The notes: generated by a model from the sequence alone, not told the origin. A stretch of 64,000 bases of DNA from Mycetohabitans rhizoxinica HKI 454 (GCF_000198775.1 NC_014722.1:949518-1013517); one strand, 5' to 3'. Positions 22,684-33,239 are shown, counted from the stretch's first letter. Program-made: numbers and translations.

Positions 22684-23661
22684 ATGCAAACCAGTTTGTT
22701 GAAGCCCAAGATCATCGCAGTGGATTCGCTTGGCGACAACCACGCGAAAGTGGTCATGGAGCCGTTTGAACGCGGTTATGGTCACACCTTGGGCAATGCG
22801 CTCCGGCGTGTTTTGCTATCGTCGATGATCGGCTATGCGCCGACCGAAGTGACGATCGCCGGCGTCGTGCACGAGTATTCGACGCTCGACGGTGTGCAAG
22901 AGGACGTGGTCAACCTGCTGTTGAACCTCAAGGGCGTGGTGTTCAAGCTGCACAACCGCGATGAAGTGACCGTCACGCTGCGCAAGGAAGGCGAGGGTGT
23001 GGTGATCGCCGGTGACATCGAAGTGCCGCACGATTGCGAGGTCATCAATCCAGAGCACGTTATCGCCCATCTCTCCAAAGGCGGCAAGCTCGACGTGCAG
23101 ATCAAGGTCGAGAAGGGTCGTGGCTATGTGCCGGGCAACGTGCGCCGCTATGGCGACGAAAGCGCAAAGGTCATCGGCCGCATTGTGCTCGACGCGTCGT
23201 TCTCGCCGGTTCGCCGAGTCAGCTACGCGGTTGAGAGTGCACGGGTTGAGCAGCGTACCGACCTGGACAAGCTTGTAATGAACATCGAGACCAATGGTGT
23301 GATTTCGCCGGAGGAAGCGATTCGTCAATCGGCTCGTATCCTGGTCGACCAGTTGTCCGTGTTCGCGGCACTGGAAGGCACCGAAACGACGGCTGAAGCG
23401 CCGTCGCGTGCACCGCAGATCGATCCGATCCTGCTGCGTCCGGTCGACGATCTCGAGCTGACGGTGCGCTCCGCGAACTGTCTGAAGGCCGAGAACATCT
23501 ACTATATCGGTGACCTGATCCAGCGTACCGAGAACGAGTTGTTGAAGACGCCGAACCTGGGCCGCAAGTCGTTGAACGAGATCAAGGAAGTGCTCGCTTC
23601 GCGTGGCTTGACGCTCGGCATGAAGCTGGAAAATTGGCCGCCGGCTGGCCTCGACAAGTAA
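22684..23661 (+). CDS. rpoA: DNA-directed RNA polymerase subunit alpha
   Basis: 325 residues. N-terminal dimerisation domain ([29 protein letters not shown]) and C-terminal domain (about 245-325, with [46 protein letters not shown]) that contacts UP elements and activators. The conserved C-terminal Arg (VRSANCL) for DNA contact is present. AAAAGGAAAACC precedes ATG 22684. Confidence 0.98.
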   Translation: MQTSLLKPKIIAVDSLGDNHAKVVMEPFERGYGHTLGNALRRVLLSSMIGYAPTEVTIAGVVHEYSTLDGVQEDVVNLLLNLKGVVFKLHNRDEVTVTLRKEGEGVVIAGDIEVPHDCEVINPEHVIAHLSKGGKLDVQIKVEKGRGYVPGNVRRYGDESAKVIGRIVLDASFSPVRRVSYAVESARVEQRTDLDKLVMNIETNGVISPEEAIRQSARILVDQLSVFAALEGTETTAEAPSRAPQIDPILLRPVDDLELTVRSANCLKAENIYYIGDLIQRTENELLKTPNLGRKSLNEIKEVLASRGLTLGMKLENWPPAGLDK

Positions 23662-23691
23662 CCGGCGGGCGTTGCTGCCCGTTGTAATGAA

Positions 23692-23726
23692 CTGGCAATG
23701 GCGCGGATATTCTTTTAAAATCCGCG
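23692..23726 (+). promoter_or_regulatory. Candidate rplQ promoter, palindrome at the -10
   Basis: CTGGCA (23692-23697), 18-base spacer and TAAAAT (23716-23721). CGCGGAT (23702-23708) and ATCCGCG (23720-23726) form a perfect 7-base inverted repeat that brackets and touches the -10. The -35 matches only 4 of 6 positions, so this is weaker evidence than for the rplC and rplN promoters. The leader to rplQ is about 98 bases. Confidence 0.45.
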
Positions 23727-23826
23727 TCTTGTCATATCCCGTACCGGCCCGTGCACGTTCCTCGTATCTCGTATCGAGTCGCGCAATAGAAGAGCTGGAT
23801 CAAAACTCTGAATCAAGGAAACTGAA

Positions 23827-24222
23827 ATGCGTCACCGTCACGGTTTGCGGAAACTGAACCGCACGAGCAGCCACCGCTTGGCGATGCTCCGTAATATGTC
23901 GAACTCGTTGATCGAGCATGAAGTCATCAAGACGACGTTGCCTAAAGCAAAAGAGCTTCGCAAGGTTGTCGAGCCGTTGATCACGCTGGGCAAGAAGCCG
24001 TCCGTCGCGAACCGCCGTCTTGCCTTCGCACGGTTGCGTGACGACAAGTCGGTATCGAAGTTGTTCGAAGTGCTCGGTCCGCGCTACGCAACGCGCCCGG
24101 GTGGCTATCTGCGGATCCTGAAGTTCGGCTTCCGCGTTGGCGATAACGCACCGATGGCGCTGGTTGAGTTGGTTGACCGTCCGGTCGTCGACGAAGCAGC
24201 GGAAGTGGCAGAAGGCGAATAA
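23827..24222 (+). CDS. rplQ: 50S ribosomal protein L17
   Basis: 131 residues, [24 protein letters not shown] start, with an acidic tail ([12 protein letters not shown]). L17 surrounds the exit tunnel. Last gene of the ribosomal cluster, followed by an intrinsic terminator. Confidence 0.97.
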   Translation: MRHRHGLRKLNRTSSHRLAMLRNMSNSLIEHEVIKTTLPKAKELRKVVEPLITLGKKPSVANRRLAFARLRDDKSVSKLFEVLGPRYATRPGGYLRILKFGFRVGDNAPMALVELVDRPVVDEAAEVAEGE

Positions 24223-24241
24223 GCGCTGCGTCAGCAAATCA

Positions 24242-24271
24242 AAGGCCAAGCTCAGCTTGGCCTTTTTCTTT
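24242..24271 (+). terminator. Intrinsic terminator of the ribosomal cluster
   Basis: AAGGCCAAGC (24242-24251), loop TCA, GCTTGGCCTT (24255-24264), then TTTTT with C and more T. Ten-base perfect stem plus T-rich tail on the plus strand, 20 bases after the rplQ stop. Confidence 0.9.
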
Positions 24272-24396
24272 ATGTGGCGCACCCCGGAGGCTGGTTTGGC
24301 GCACAAACACGATCGCGCACGAGTGTTACGATATCGCAGTAGAGGCGGCGTGCCCGGTAGGCTGTCGCCCATCGTTTAATGATGCCGGAGGAACGT

Positions 24397-24729
24397 GTGT
24401 CATCGACCATCATTCTGATGCTCACGACATTGCCCGATGCCCAGGCTGCGGCGACGCTTGCTCGCGCCGTACTGGACGCGCGGTTAGCGGCCTGTGTGAC
24501 GCAGCTTGCGCCGTCGCACTCGGTCTATCATTGGCAAGGTGGGCTCGAACACGCGGACGAGGTGCCGCTGTTGTTCAAGACGGCGGTGGCGCGTGCGCTC
24601 GATTTAGAAAAGTTTATTGCCGCAAACCATCCGTATCAGACGCCGGAGATTCTGTCCTGGTCCGCTGCGTCGTCGCCTGCCTACGCGTTGTGGGTCGACA
24701 CGGAGACATCACGTCCGATACATGTTTAG
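24397..24729 (+). CDS. cutA: Divalent-cation tolerance protein CutA
   Basis: 110 residues. GTG 24397 is preferred because GGAGG (24387-24391) sits 5 bases upstream and the length then matches the family; ATG 24379 and 24382 would place that site inside the coding region. The LMLTTLPDAQAAATLARAVLDARLAACV start, SVYHWQGGLEHADEVPLLFKT middle and HPYQTPEILSW motif are typical of the small trimeric CutA1 proteins. Cellular role is poorly known despite the copper-tolerance name. It overlaps the start of dsbD by 8 bases, so the two are co-translated. Confidence 0.93.
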   Translation: MSSTIILMLTTLPDAQAAATLARAVLDARLAACVTQLAPSHSVYHWQGGLEHADEVPLLFKTAVARALDLEKFIAANHPYQTPEILSWSAASSPAYALWVDTETSRPIHV

Positions 24730-26587
24730 TTCGTCTTTCAAACGTTCGGCTGCTGCGTCATGGTTGACCTGGATCGCGCTGATTATCGCGGTGCTGTGGA
24801 TAGCACTGGCGTTTCGCGCCGCGTGGGCGAGCGACGCGTTTCTCGATCCACAAGACGCGTTTCAGTTTAGCTCGGTCGAAAAGCCGGGGACGGTCGAGTT
24901 GCATTTCAGCATTGCCGACGGCTACTACCTGTACCGTGAACGCTTTGCGTTTGCCGTCAAGTCGGGCGATGCTACGCTGGGGGCGCCACAGCTGCCGCCT
25001 GGCAAGATCAAGTTCGACCCAACCTTCAATCAGGACGTCGAGACGTACCGCGGCAAGCTTGTCGTCACGGTGCCCATTAGCCGCGCGGGTGGCGCATTCG
25101 ATCTTGTTGTGACGTCGCAGGGCTGCGCGGACCAGGGGATCTGTTACCCGCCGGCCGAGCACGTCGTGCATCTGAGCGGCCCGGCAGTAAAGGCTGGCGT
25201 GGCAGGTGCGACGGCGACCGGTGACGGCAGCGCACGAGCGGGTCCGTTAATCGAGCGCTTCTTCAGCGCCGACGATGCGCAGGCAGTGTTGCAACAGGAC
25301 GGATTATTTGCCGTGCTGGCGTTCTTCTTTGCCGGTGGCATCGTGTTGAGCTTGTTTCCCTGCTCGCTGCCGATGATTCCGATTCTGTCATCGATCATTG
25401 TTGGCCAAGGGGCGCACGTGACGCGCGCGCGCGGCTTCACGCTGTCCGTGACCTATGTGCTTGGTATGGCGCTGGTGTACGCGTTGCTCGGCGTAGCGGC
25501 TGCGGCGATCGGCCAAAGTCTCGGGGCGTGGTTGCAGAACCGGTGGGTGCTCGGTGTCTTTGCGATACTGATCGCGGGGATGGGGTGCCTGTTGTTGGCG
25601 GGTCGGGATATTCAGTTGCCACAGGGGCTGCAGGACCGCGCCAATGCGCTGTCGCAGCGCCAGGCGGGGGGGCGGTTTGCAGCCGTCTTTATCATGGGGG
25701 CGTTGTCAGCTGTCGTCGTCGGCGCATGTATGACCGCGCCGCTGGCTGCAATCTTGCTATTCATCGCGCATACCGGCAACGTCGGCGTAGGGGCCGCATC
25801 GCTGTTCGCGATGGGCCTCGGCAATGGCGTGCCGCTACTGGTCGTTGGGATCGGGGCCGGCACGCTGCTACCGCGCGCGGGTCGCTGGATGGACGCCGTC
25901 AAGCGTATTTTCGGCATGATGCTGCTGGCCGTCGCGCTGTGGCTCGTGACACCGGTGTTGCCCGGCACGATCTCGATGTCGCTGGCGGCGCTGTGGTTGA
26001 TGTTCACGGCAGCGCTACTGCGGCTTTTTGATCGCTCGACCGGCACGGTATCGATTGGGGCGCGATTGGGCAAGGGCCTGGCCGCGGCGCTTGTCGTGTG
26101 GGCTGTCGCGCTGTTGGTTGGGGTGGCCGCTGGTTCGTCGGATCCGCTCAGACCGCTCGCTGTCTTTGCCGGCGCGCGAACCGGGTCCGGGACGGCAGCA
26201 ACGATCGCCGTCACTCTACCTACCTTTACCCCGGTCACGTCGACGGCACAGTTGGATCAGGCACTGGGCGCGGCGCGGCGGCCGGCGATGTTGGATTTCT
26301 ACGCGAACTGGTGCACCAGTTGCAAGGAAATGGAGCAGTTCACGTTCAGTGACGAGCGTGTGCGGACGAAATTGGCGTCGATGCGCCTGCTGCGTGCCGA
26401 TGTGACGGCGAACAGCGCCGACGACCAGGCGTTGCTGCGGCGTTTTCGGTTGTTTGGGCCGCCCGGAATCATTTTCTTCGACGCCCAAGGCCGAGAACTG
26501 GCTCGAGTCGTTGGCTATCAGTCGCCGGAGCTTTTCCTGAAAAGCCTAGATCGCCTGATCGGTGCCCCGTCCCCTATCGCCGGCTAA
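24722..26587 (+). CDS. dsbD: Thiol:disulfide interchange protein DsbD
   Basis: 621 residues, inner membrane. It passes reducing power from cytosolic thioredoxin to periplasmic DsbC and the cytochrome c pathway. Cleavable-looking N-terminal hydrophobic segment, then the periplasmic alpha domain with Cys135/Cys141 (CADQGIC), a membrane beta domain of about eight segments with Cys214 (FPCSLPM) and Cys336 (GACMTAP), and a C-terminal thioredoxin fold with WCTSC (Cys531/Cys534). All six functional cysteines are present. The open frame upstream to 24617 is a shadow of cutA. Its neighbourhood with cytochrome c4 and resB-ccsA suits a role in reducing apocytochrome. Confidence 0.96.
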   Translation: MFSSSFKRSAAASWLTWIALIIAVLWIALAFRAAWASDAFLDPQDAFQFSSVEKPGTVELHFSIADGYYLYRERFAFAVKSGDATLGAPQLPPGKIKFDPTFNQDVETYRGKLVVTVPISRAGGAFDLVVTSQGCADQGICYPPAEHVVHLSGPAVKAGVAGATATGDGSARAGPLIERFFSADDAQAVLQQDGLFAVLAFFFAGGIVLSLFPCSLPMIPILSSIIVGQGAHVTRARGFTLSVTYVLGMALVYALLGVAAAAIGQSLGAWLQNRWVLGVFAILIAGMGCLLLAGRDIQLPQGLQDRANALSQRQAGGRFAAVFIMGALSAVVVGACMTAPLAAILLFIAHTGNVGVGAASLFAMGLGNGVPLLVVGIGAGTLLPRAGRWMDAVKRIFGMMLLAVALWLVTPVLPGTISMSLAALWLMFTAALLRLFDRSTGTVSIGARLGKGLAAALVVWAVALLVGVAAGSSDPLRPLAVFAGARTGSGTAATIAVTLPTFTPVTSTAQLDQALGAARRPAMLDFYANWCTSCKEMEQFTFSDERVRTKLASMRLLRADVTANSADDQALLRRFRLFGPPGIIFFDAQGRELARVVGYQSPELFLKSLDRLIGAPSPIAG

Positions 26588-26844
26588 GAGACTTGGAGCG
26601 GGCGCTGCTGGCGACGTGATGCTGGAGCATGCCATAGGCGGGACCCGCTGCTAGATCACCGGCGCTGGACTGCCTACCGTGAATAGGCCCCGCCGGATCG
26701 TCCCCACCCAATTGCGCCCCCGGATCACCGTTGCGGGAGCGACTCCTCTGGATAGGGCTCCGTCTGGTCGCGCCCGCTGGATCGCGCCTGCTGGATTGCT
26801 CAGGTTGGATGGGTTGGATCGCGCCCATGCGAGGCGGGGCGACA
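26588..26844. other. Intergenic, degenerate GGATCG-rich sequence
   Basis: Between the convergent dsbD and hemB. It contains loose repeats of CTGGATCGCGCC / GGTTGGATGGGTTGGATCGCGCCC type but no perfect tandem array, no convincing terminator and no gene I can support. Confidence 0.5.
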
Positions 26845-27867
<1,023 letters not shown>

Positions 27868-27930
27868 TTATCGGACAGATGGCAATGCCCAAAACTTTTC
27901 AGGCCATTGGTATATCATACCGAGCGAGTG

Positions 27931-28028
27931 CCGCACGATGTGCGGAACTCCCCGCTTCTCCTCCCTGGGCGGGTGCCTGTCGTTCTACGATTAGGCTGTT
28001 GACCCGCCGCATGACGGCGGGTTTTTTT
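27931..28028 (+). ncRNA. Candidate small RNA or leader-peptide transcript
   Basis: Plus-strand element between two minus-strand genes, so the intrinsic terminator at its end cannot serve either neighbour. CCGCAC (27931-27936) and GTGCGG (27940-27945) form a tight hairpin, CCCGC (27951-27955) can pair with GCGGG (27969-27973), and a terminator follows at 28003-28028. An 18-codon ORF (ATG 27938 to TAG 27994) ends 8 bases before the terminator. The 5' end is not defined; GGTATATCATACC at 27909-27921 could contain the -10 but no good -35 is seen. Local resemblance to the 6S RNA central region was noted but is too weak to name it. Confidence 0.4.
28003..28028 (+). terminator. Intrinsic terminator, plus strand
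   Basis: CCCGCCG (28003-28009), loop CATGA, CGGCGGG (28015-28021), then seven T (28022-28028). On the minus strand the T-run would precede the stem, so it acts only on plus-strand transcription. Confidence 0.88.
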
Positions 28029-28058
28029 ATCGGCGCCTCATTGACCGGTGCCTTATGC

Positions 28059-28727
28059 CTATTCGCCCGCATTGGGGTCGGACTGCGCATCCGCTTGTGA
28101 GGCGGCGTCAGGTGCCAACCAGTGCTCCAGCTGTGTGTGAGCCTGGTCTAGGCCGATGCGCTTGAGAGCCGAGAACAGCTGTATCGTGATCTCGCTGCGC
28201 AGACCGGCAGCCTGGTAAGCGGTGGCGGCTTTTTGCGCGGCACGCAGGGCATTCGTGCTTTCCTGGCGCGTCAATTTGTCGCATTTGGTCAGCAGCACGT
28301 GGATCGGCCGCGCGGTCGCGCCGAACCACTCGACCATGCGTCGGTCCAGTTCCGTGAATGGCCGCCGTGAATCCATCATGAGGATCAGGCCGCGGATCTG
28401 CGGCCGCGTCGTCAGGTAGGTGCTCAGTAACGCCTCCCAATGCGCCTTCGCGGCGCCAGGCACTTCGGCGTATCCGTACCCGGGCAGATCTACCAGATGC
28501 GCAACGGGCGCATCCGCCGGCCCGATTGCAAAGTAATTGATATGCTGGGTGCGCCCGGGCGTCTTGCTCGCGAACGCAAGCCGCTTTTGGTTGCACAACA
28601 CATTGATCGCCGTGGACTTGCCGGCGTTGGAGCGGCCGGCGAATGCCACTTCCGGCTGTATCGTCGCGGGCAGGTCGCGCAGATGGTTGACGGTTGTAAA
28701 AAAACGGGACTGATGTAACAAGGGCAT
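28059..28727 (-). CDS. engB: Ribosome biogenesis GTP-binding protein EngB/YsxC
   Basis: 222 residues from ATG 28727 ([20 protein letters not shown]), the usual N-terminus; the frame is open to 28814 but without family support. GTPase needed for 50S maturation. G1 [10 protein letters not shown]3 [12 protein letters not shown]4 TKCDKL and the [11 protein letters not shown] switch segment are intact. The C-terminal 20 residues are Ala/Asp/Gln rich. Followed on the minus strand by hemB after about 210 bases. Confidence 0.95.
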   Translation of the reverse strand: MPLLHQSRFFTTVNHLRDLPATIQPEVAFAGRSNAGKSTAINVLCNQKRLAFASKTPGRTQHINYFAIGPADAPVAHLVDLPGYGYAEVPGAAKAHWEALLSTYLTTRPQIRGLILMMDSRRPFTELDRRMVEWFGATARPIHVLLTKCDKLTRQESTNALRAAQKAATAYQAAGLRSEITIQLFSALKRIGLDQAHTQLEHWLAPDAASQADAQSDPNAGE

Positions 28728-28928
28728 GGGATCACCAACAGGGCGGCGCAATGCAAGGGCAGTGGCCGGGCAACCCCGGGCTGGCATCAACGCGAATAGC
28801 GCGTTATTGTACAATGCGACGGTTCACTGACGATCCAATGCGTGCCCGCCGGGTCGCCGGAGGCTGCCTACCGTCGTTTGTTGCAGAACCTCAGTTCTCT
28901 TTCCTACAAGACGAAACAAGGTGTGCGA

Positions 28929-29588
28929 ATGAACCGATTGAGCAAGTCTGTGGTCGTGCTTCAAATGTTGGCAGGAATCGGTGCGGTGTCGGGATGGACG
29001 GGGTTGGCAGGCGCGGCGGATGCGCCGGCAAAGCCGGACCTCAATCGGGGACAAGCCATTGCCGCCCAGGTGTGTGCGACGTGTCATGGCACGGACGGCA
29101 ACAGCGTGGGTGGGGCATTCCCGAAGCTTGCCGGACAGCACGCGGACTACACCGTTAAGCAATTGATCAATTTTAAGACGCAGCCGGGGGCGAAGCAACC
29201 GGAGCGCCAGAACGACGTGATGGCCCCTTTTGCCGCTGCGCTGTCGGACCAGGACACAGCGAACGTGGCGGCCTATTTCGCGTCGCAGCAGCAAACGCTC
29301 GGTTTCGCGCGCGACAACGCGCTGGTGGCGGTGGGCCAGCGAATCTGGCGCGGCGGCATCCCAGAAAAGGGCGTGCCGGCGTGTGCGGGTTGTCATGGAC
29401 CCGCCGGCGCCGGGATCCCGGCGCAGTATCCGCGCCTGGCCGGGCAGTGGAGCGACTACACGATCGCGCAATTGAGGGCGTTCGCGCAAGGCACGCGCAA
29501 CAACAACGTGCCGATGAGCCAGATCGCGGCGCGGCTCAGCGATCATGAGATCAAGGCGGTGGCCGACTACATCAGCGGCTTGCGGTAA
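28929..29588 (+). CDS. Dihaem cytochrome c4
   Basis: 219 residues, periplasmic electron carrier. N-terminal signal peptide (MNRLSKSVVVLQMLAGIGAVSGWTG...GAA) then two cytochrome c domains with CxxCH at Cys49-Cys52-His53 and Cys152-Cys155-His156, and distal methionines expected in the DVMAPFAAAL and NNVPMSQIAARL segments. ATG 28929 is chosen for the signal peptide. Lies immediately upstream of the ResB/CcsA haem-attachment genes. It probably donates electrons to a terminal oxidase. Confidence 0.94.
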   Translation: MNRLSKSVVVLQMLAGIGAVSGWTGLAGAADAPAKPDLNRGQAIAAQVCATCHGTDGNSVGGAFPKLAGQHADYTVKQLINFKTQPGAKQPERQNDVMAPFAAALSDQDTANVAAYFASQQQTLGFARDNALVAVGQRIWRGGIPEKGVPACAGCHGPAGAGIPAQYPRLAGQWSDYTIAQLRAFAQGTRNNNVPMSQIAARLSDHEIKAVADYISGLR

Positions 29589-29625
29589 TGCGGCGCTGGC
29601 GGGCAGCGTCCCAATGGAGTGTGAA

Positions 29626-31902
29626 TTGAGTGTTTCAACGTCGGGCGTGCAGATTCGTACCGGACATCGAATCGTGCGCGACGCGATCGAGCTACTCAGC
29701 TCGATGCGCTTTGCGATCAGCCTGCTGGTCATTCTTGCGATCGCGAGCGTCATCGGCACGGTACTGACGCAGGAAGACCCCTACCCGAACTACGTTAACC
29801 AGTTCGGTCCGTTCTGGGCCGACATCTTCCGCGCGCTCAGGTTGTACACGATGTACAGCGCGTGGTGGTTCCTGCTAATTCTTGCGTTTCTGATCGTGTC
29901 GATCTCGCTGTGCGTGATCCGCAATGCGCCGAAGATGATCGCCGACATGAAAAGCTGGAAGGAGCGCGTGCGCGAGGGCAGCTTGCGCGCATTCCACCAC
30001 AACGCGGAGTATGTGGCAACGATGGACCGGGAGCAGGCGGCGCAGACGCTCGGCGCGCTCGTGCGCCGGCTCGGCTATCAGATGCGGACCGTGCCGTGCG
30101 ACGAACCAGACGGGGTGGCGACGCTGATCACCGCCAAGCGTGGCGCATTCAATAAGCTCGGCTATATCTTTGCCCATCTGGCGATCGTCGTGATTTGCCT
30201 CGGCGGGCTGCTTGACAGCAACCTACCGATCAAGCTGCAAATGTGGCTATTCAACAAGACCCCTGTGCAGTCCAACCAGGTGATCAGCCAGATTGGCGCG
30301 GAGCACCGGTTGTCGGCGTCCAATCCAACCTTTCGGGGCTATGCCTGGGTGCCGGAAGGCCAGCATGTGTCCACGGCAATACTGAACCAGCAGAATGGTT
30401 CCCTGATTCAGGATTTGCCATTCTCGATCGAGTTGAATAAGTTTATCGTCGATTATTACTCGACCGGCATGCCCAAGTTGTTCGCCAGCGACATCGTCGT
30501 GGTCGACCATGACAGCGGCAAGCGCATCCCGGCGCGTGTCGAAGTCAACAAGCCGTTCGTCTACAACGGCGTGGCTATCTACCAATCCAGTTTTCAGGAT
30601 GGGGGCTCGACGATGCGCATGATCGCTTACCCGATGACCGGCACTGGCAGCCAGCCCGTGCCGCTTGACGGTACGATCGGCGAATCGATGCCGCTGGGAT
30701 CGCTCGGGCAGGACGACACCGTCGAGTTCACGGATTTTCGTGCCATCAATGTCGAGAATGTTTCGAACGGCGCCGGGCAGAAGGATGCGCGCGGCGTATC
30801 GCATCAATCGCTCAAACAGGCGTTTGACGAACGGTTGGGATCGGGCGCGAAGACCTCGAAACCGGTCGAGCTGCGCAATGTCGGTCCGTCCGTGCAGTTC
30901 AAGATTCGCGACAAGAACGGGCAGGCGCATGAATATAATAATTACATGCTGCCGGTGCTGATCGATGGCCAGCGCTTGTTTCTGGCAGGCATGCGCAGTC
31001 GTCCCGATGATCCGTTTCGCTACTTGCGCATTCCGGCGGACAACGCCGGCTCCGTCAATGAGTGGATGCGGCTGCGCGCAGCGCTGGCGGATCCCATCGT
31101 GCGCGACGAGGCGGCGCGCCGATTCGCCGTACGGTCGATGCCGTCGGCCGGCAGTAGCGAATTGCAGAGCCATTTGTGCGACAGCGCCGCGCGCGTGCTG
31201 AACCTGTTCGCCGGCGGCGCACGCACCGATGGCATGCCCGCCGGCACGTCCCAGAGCGGCGGATTCCAGGCCGTGGCCGAGTTCATTGACCATTCGGTGC
31301 CGAGCGCGGAGCAGCAAAAAGCAGCCGAGTTGCTGTTGCGGATGCTCGAAGGAGCGATCTGGGAAGTGTGGCAGATCGCACGGGAGCGCGCCGGGGAGCC
31401 GCCCGCGCCGCCCGACGCCGATAACATGCGCTTCATGCAAAGCGCCATGAATGCGTTGTCGGACAGTTTTTTCTACGGTGCGCCCGTGTACCTGCAACTT
31501 GACTCCTTCGAGCAGGTGCAGGCGTCGGTGTTTCAGCTGACCCGCGCGCCCGGCAAGTCTCTCGTGTATCTTGGCAGCATCCTGCTCGTGCTGGGCATCT
31601 TTGCGATGTTCTACGTGCGCGAACGCCGCCTGTGGATCTGGCTCAAGCCCGAGGGACCGCACGGCGGCACCCGCGTCCTGATGGCCATGTCCACGGCCCG
31701 CAGAACGCTCGATTTTGCTAGCGAATACGCGCGCGTGCGCGACGCACTGGGCGCGGCGCTGGGTGTACGGCCGCTCGATGCCGGCCCGTCGCATGTTGCC
31801 ACGTCCCATGCCGATACGCATTCGTTTGATGCCGGCGACGACGCACCGTCGTCGCAAACGGGTGACACGTCGGCACCAACCTTGCGATCCCCGCAAAAGT
31901 GA
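29626..31902 (+). CDS. resB: Cytochrome c biogenesis protein ResB (Ccs1)
   Basis: 758 residues. Works with CcsA to export haem and attach it to CxxCH apocytochromes (system II). TTG 29626 is preferred: GGAG (29616-29619) lies 6 bases upstream and the product begins (M)SVSTSG, as I recall from relatives; ATG 29614 is the alternative. Three membrane segments near the N-terminus (SSMRFAISLLVILAIASVIGTVL and following), a large periplasmic part, and a last segment near residue 640 (SLVYLGSILLVLGIFAMFYVRERR). The Asp/Ser/Thr-rich C-terminal tail is variable. Confidence 0.94.
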   Translation: MSVSTSGVQIRTGHRIVRDAIELLSSMRFAISLLVILAIASVIGTVLTQEDPYPNYVNQFGPFWADIFRALRLYTMYSAWWFLLILAFLIVSISLCVIRNAPKMIADMKSWKERVREGSLRAFHHNAEYVATMDREQAAQTLGALVRRLGYQMRTVPCDEPDGVATLITAKRGAFNKLGYIFAHLAIVVICLGGLLDSNLPIKLQMWLFNKTPVQSNQVISQIGAEHRLSASNPTFRGYAWVPEGQHVSTAILNQQNGSLIQDLPFSIELNKFIVDYYSTGMPKLFASDIVVVDHDSGKRIPARVEVNKPFVYNGVAIYQSSFQDGGSTMRMIAYPMTGTGSQPVPLDGTIGESMPLGSLGQDDTVEFTDFRAINVENVSNGAGQKDARGVSHQSLKQAFDERLGSGAKTSKPVELRNVGPSVQFKIRDKNGQAHEYNNYMLPVLIDGQRLFLAGMRSRPDDPFRYLRIPADNAGSVNEWMRLRAALADPIVRDEAARRFAVRSMPSAGSSELQSHLCDSAARVLNLFAGGARTDGMPAGTSQSGGFQAVAEFIDHSVPSAEQQKAAELLLRMLEGAIWEVWQIARERAGEPPAPPDADNMRFMQSAMNALSDSFFYGAPVYLQLDSFEQVQASVFQLTRAPGKSLVYLGSILLVLGIFAMFYVRERRLWIWLKPEGPHGGTRVLMAMSTARRTLDFASEYARVRDALGAALGVRPLDAGPSHVATSHADTHSFDAGDDAPSSQTGDTSAPTLRSPQK

Positions 31903-31907
31903 AGATC

Positions 31908-33155
31908 ATGGATTTGACTCATTCGTCTTCCCGGCCCGCCCGGGCCTCAGCGTTGGATACGGCGTCATGCCCGCCGTGCGCCGCCCAAGCCACTGCGTCG
32001 GTTGAGGGGCCGCGGGCCGGGCGACCAGACTTCGATACCCGTGCGCTGCTGCGCCGCCTGACGCTGCTTGACGGGTTGTTCGCGTTGCTGGTGATCGTGG
32101 GCGCGGGCTTTGCGCTGTCGCACTATCACGCATACATGAACGGGTATGACGTCGGCGTGTTGTGCGGGACCGTGCCGGCGTTGATTGTGCTGGGCTGGCG
32201 CTGGAAACCGGTTCGATGGCTGGCGCTGGGCATCGCGGTGCTGGCACTGTCCGGCGTGGTGCTGTATCGCGGCGACCTGGCACGGTCCGAGTCGACGTTT
32301 TTCCTGAAGTACCTGCTGTCGAGCCAGTCGGCGATCCTATGGATGAGCGCGCTGTTTGTCATCGCGACCGTGTTCTACTGGATCGGCACGCTGACGCGCT
32401 CGGCCTCGGGCGGCGCGATCGGCTCGAAGCTGACGTGGGCGGCGGTATTGATGGGATTCGTGGGGATGATGGTGCGCTGGTACGAGTCGTACTTAATCAG
32501 CCCGGATGTCGGCCACATTCCGATTTCGAACCTGTATGAAGTGTTCGTGCTGTTCTGCCTGATCACTGCGCTGTTTTATCTTTATTACGAATCGCATTAC
32601 CGTACGCGGGCGTTGGGTGCATTCGTGCTGCTAGTGATCAGCGCGGCCGTCGGATTTCTAATGTGGTACTCAATATCACGCGACGCGCAACACATTCAGC
32701 CGCTCGTGCCAGCGTTGCAGAGTTGGTGGATGAAGATCCATGTGCCGGCCAATTTCATCGGCTATGGCAGCTTCGCGTTGTCGGCAATGGTATCGGTGGC
32801 TTATCTGCTCAAGCAGCGCGGCATGCTGGACGATCGACTGCCTTCGCTCGCATTGCTGGACGACATGATGTATAAGTCGATCGCGGTCGGCTTCGCTTTC
32901 TTCACGATCGCGACCATCCTTGGTGCGTTGTGGGCTGCCGAGGCTTGGGGGGGCTATTGGAGTTGGGATCCGAAGGAAACTTGGGCGTTGATCGTCTGGT
33001 TAAATTACGCGGCCTGGCTGCACATGCGGCTGATGAAAGGGTTGCGTGGCGCGCCAGCAGCATGGTGGGCGTTGACCGGTTTGCTCGTGACGACTTTTGC
33101 GTTCCTCGGCGTCAATCTGTTTCTGTCCGGCTTGCACAGCTACGGCCAACTCTAG
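31908..33155 (+). CDS. ccsA: Cytochrome c biogenesis protein CcsA (CcsB), haem handling
   Basis: 415 residues, inner membrane, about eight or more segments. The tryptophan-rich haem-binding WWD motif is seen as WGGYWSWDPKETWALIVWLNYAAWLH near residue 345-370, with conserved histidines in HVPANFIGYG and elsewhere. ATG 31908 follows the resB stop by 5 bases; GTG 31899 overlapping that stop is possible. The first 45 residues are a poorly conserved cytosolic extension. Partner of ResB. Confidence 0.94.
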   Translation: MDLTHSSSRPARASALDTASCPPCAAQATASVEGPRAGRPDFDTRALLRRLTLLDGLFALLVIVGAGFALSHYHAYMNGYDVGVLCGTVPALIVLGWRWKPVRWLALGIAVLALSGVVLYRGDLARSESTFFLKYLLSSQSAILWMSALFVIATVFYWIGTLTRSASGGAIGSKLTWAAVLMGFVGMMVRWYESYLISPDVGHIPISNLYEVFVLFCLITALFYLYYESHYRTRALGAFVLLVISAAVGFLMWYSISRDAQHIQPLVPALQSWWMKIHVPANFIGYGSFALSAMVSVAYLLKQRGMLDDRLPSLALLDDMMYKSIAVGFAFFTIATILGALWAAEAWGGYWSWDPKETWALIVWLNYAAWLHMRLMKGLRGAPAAWWALTGLLVTTFAFLGVNLFLSGLHSYGQL

Positions 33156-33187
33156 GCGGCGCTGTACGGTGATGACCCGCATTGCGA

Positions 33188-33210
33188 CCGCCGCACACCG
33201 GCGGTTTTTT
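33188..33210 (+). terminator. Intrinsic terminator after ccsA
   Basis: CCGCCG (33188-33193), loop CACAC, CGGCGG (33199-33204), then six T (33205-33210). It lies 33 bases after the ccsA stop, just before the convergent lysA end. Confidence 0.88.
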
Positions 33211-33239
33211 CGGCCGCATTGCATAAAAATAGGAATCGG

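Noticed and set aside
27909-28028. Naming the hemB-engB intergenic RNA as 6S RNA
   Set aside because: Only a short stretch (CATACC...GTGCGG...CTCCCCGC) resembles the 6S centre; the long closing stem of 6S could not be built and the expected gene neighbourhood is missing.
28806-28815. ATTGTACAAT palindrome as another -10-in-palindrome promoter, for cytochrome c4
   Set aside because: TACAAT lies in a 10-base palindrome, but no -35 exists at a workable distance and the repeat does not extend outward.
30247-31896. A 549-codon minus-strand frame over resB
   Set aside because: Antisense shadow; the plus-strand ResB protein has clear family motifs and membrane segments.
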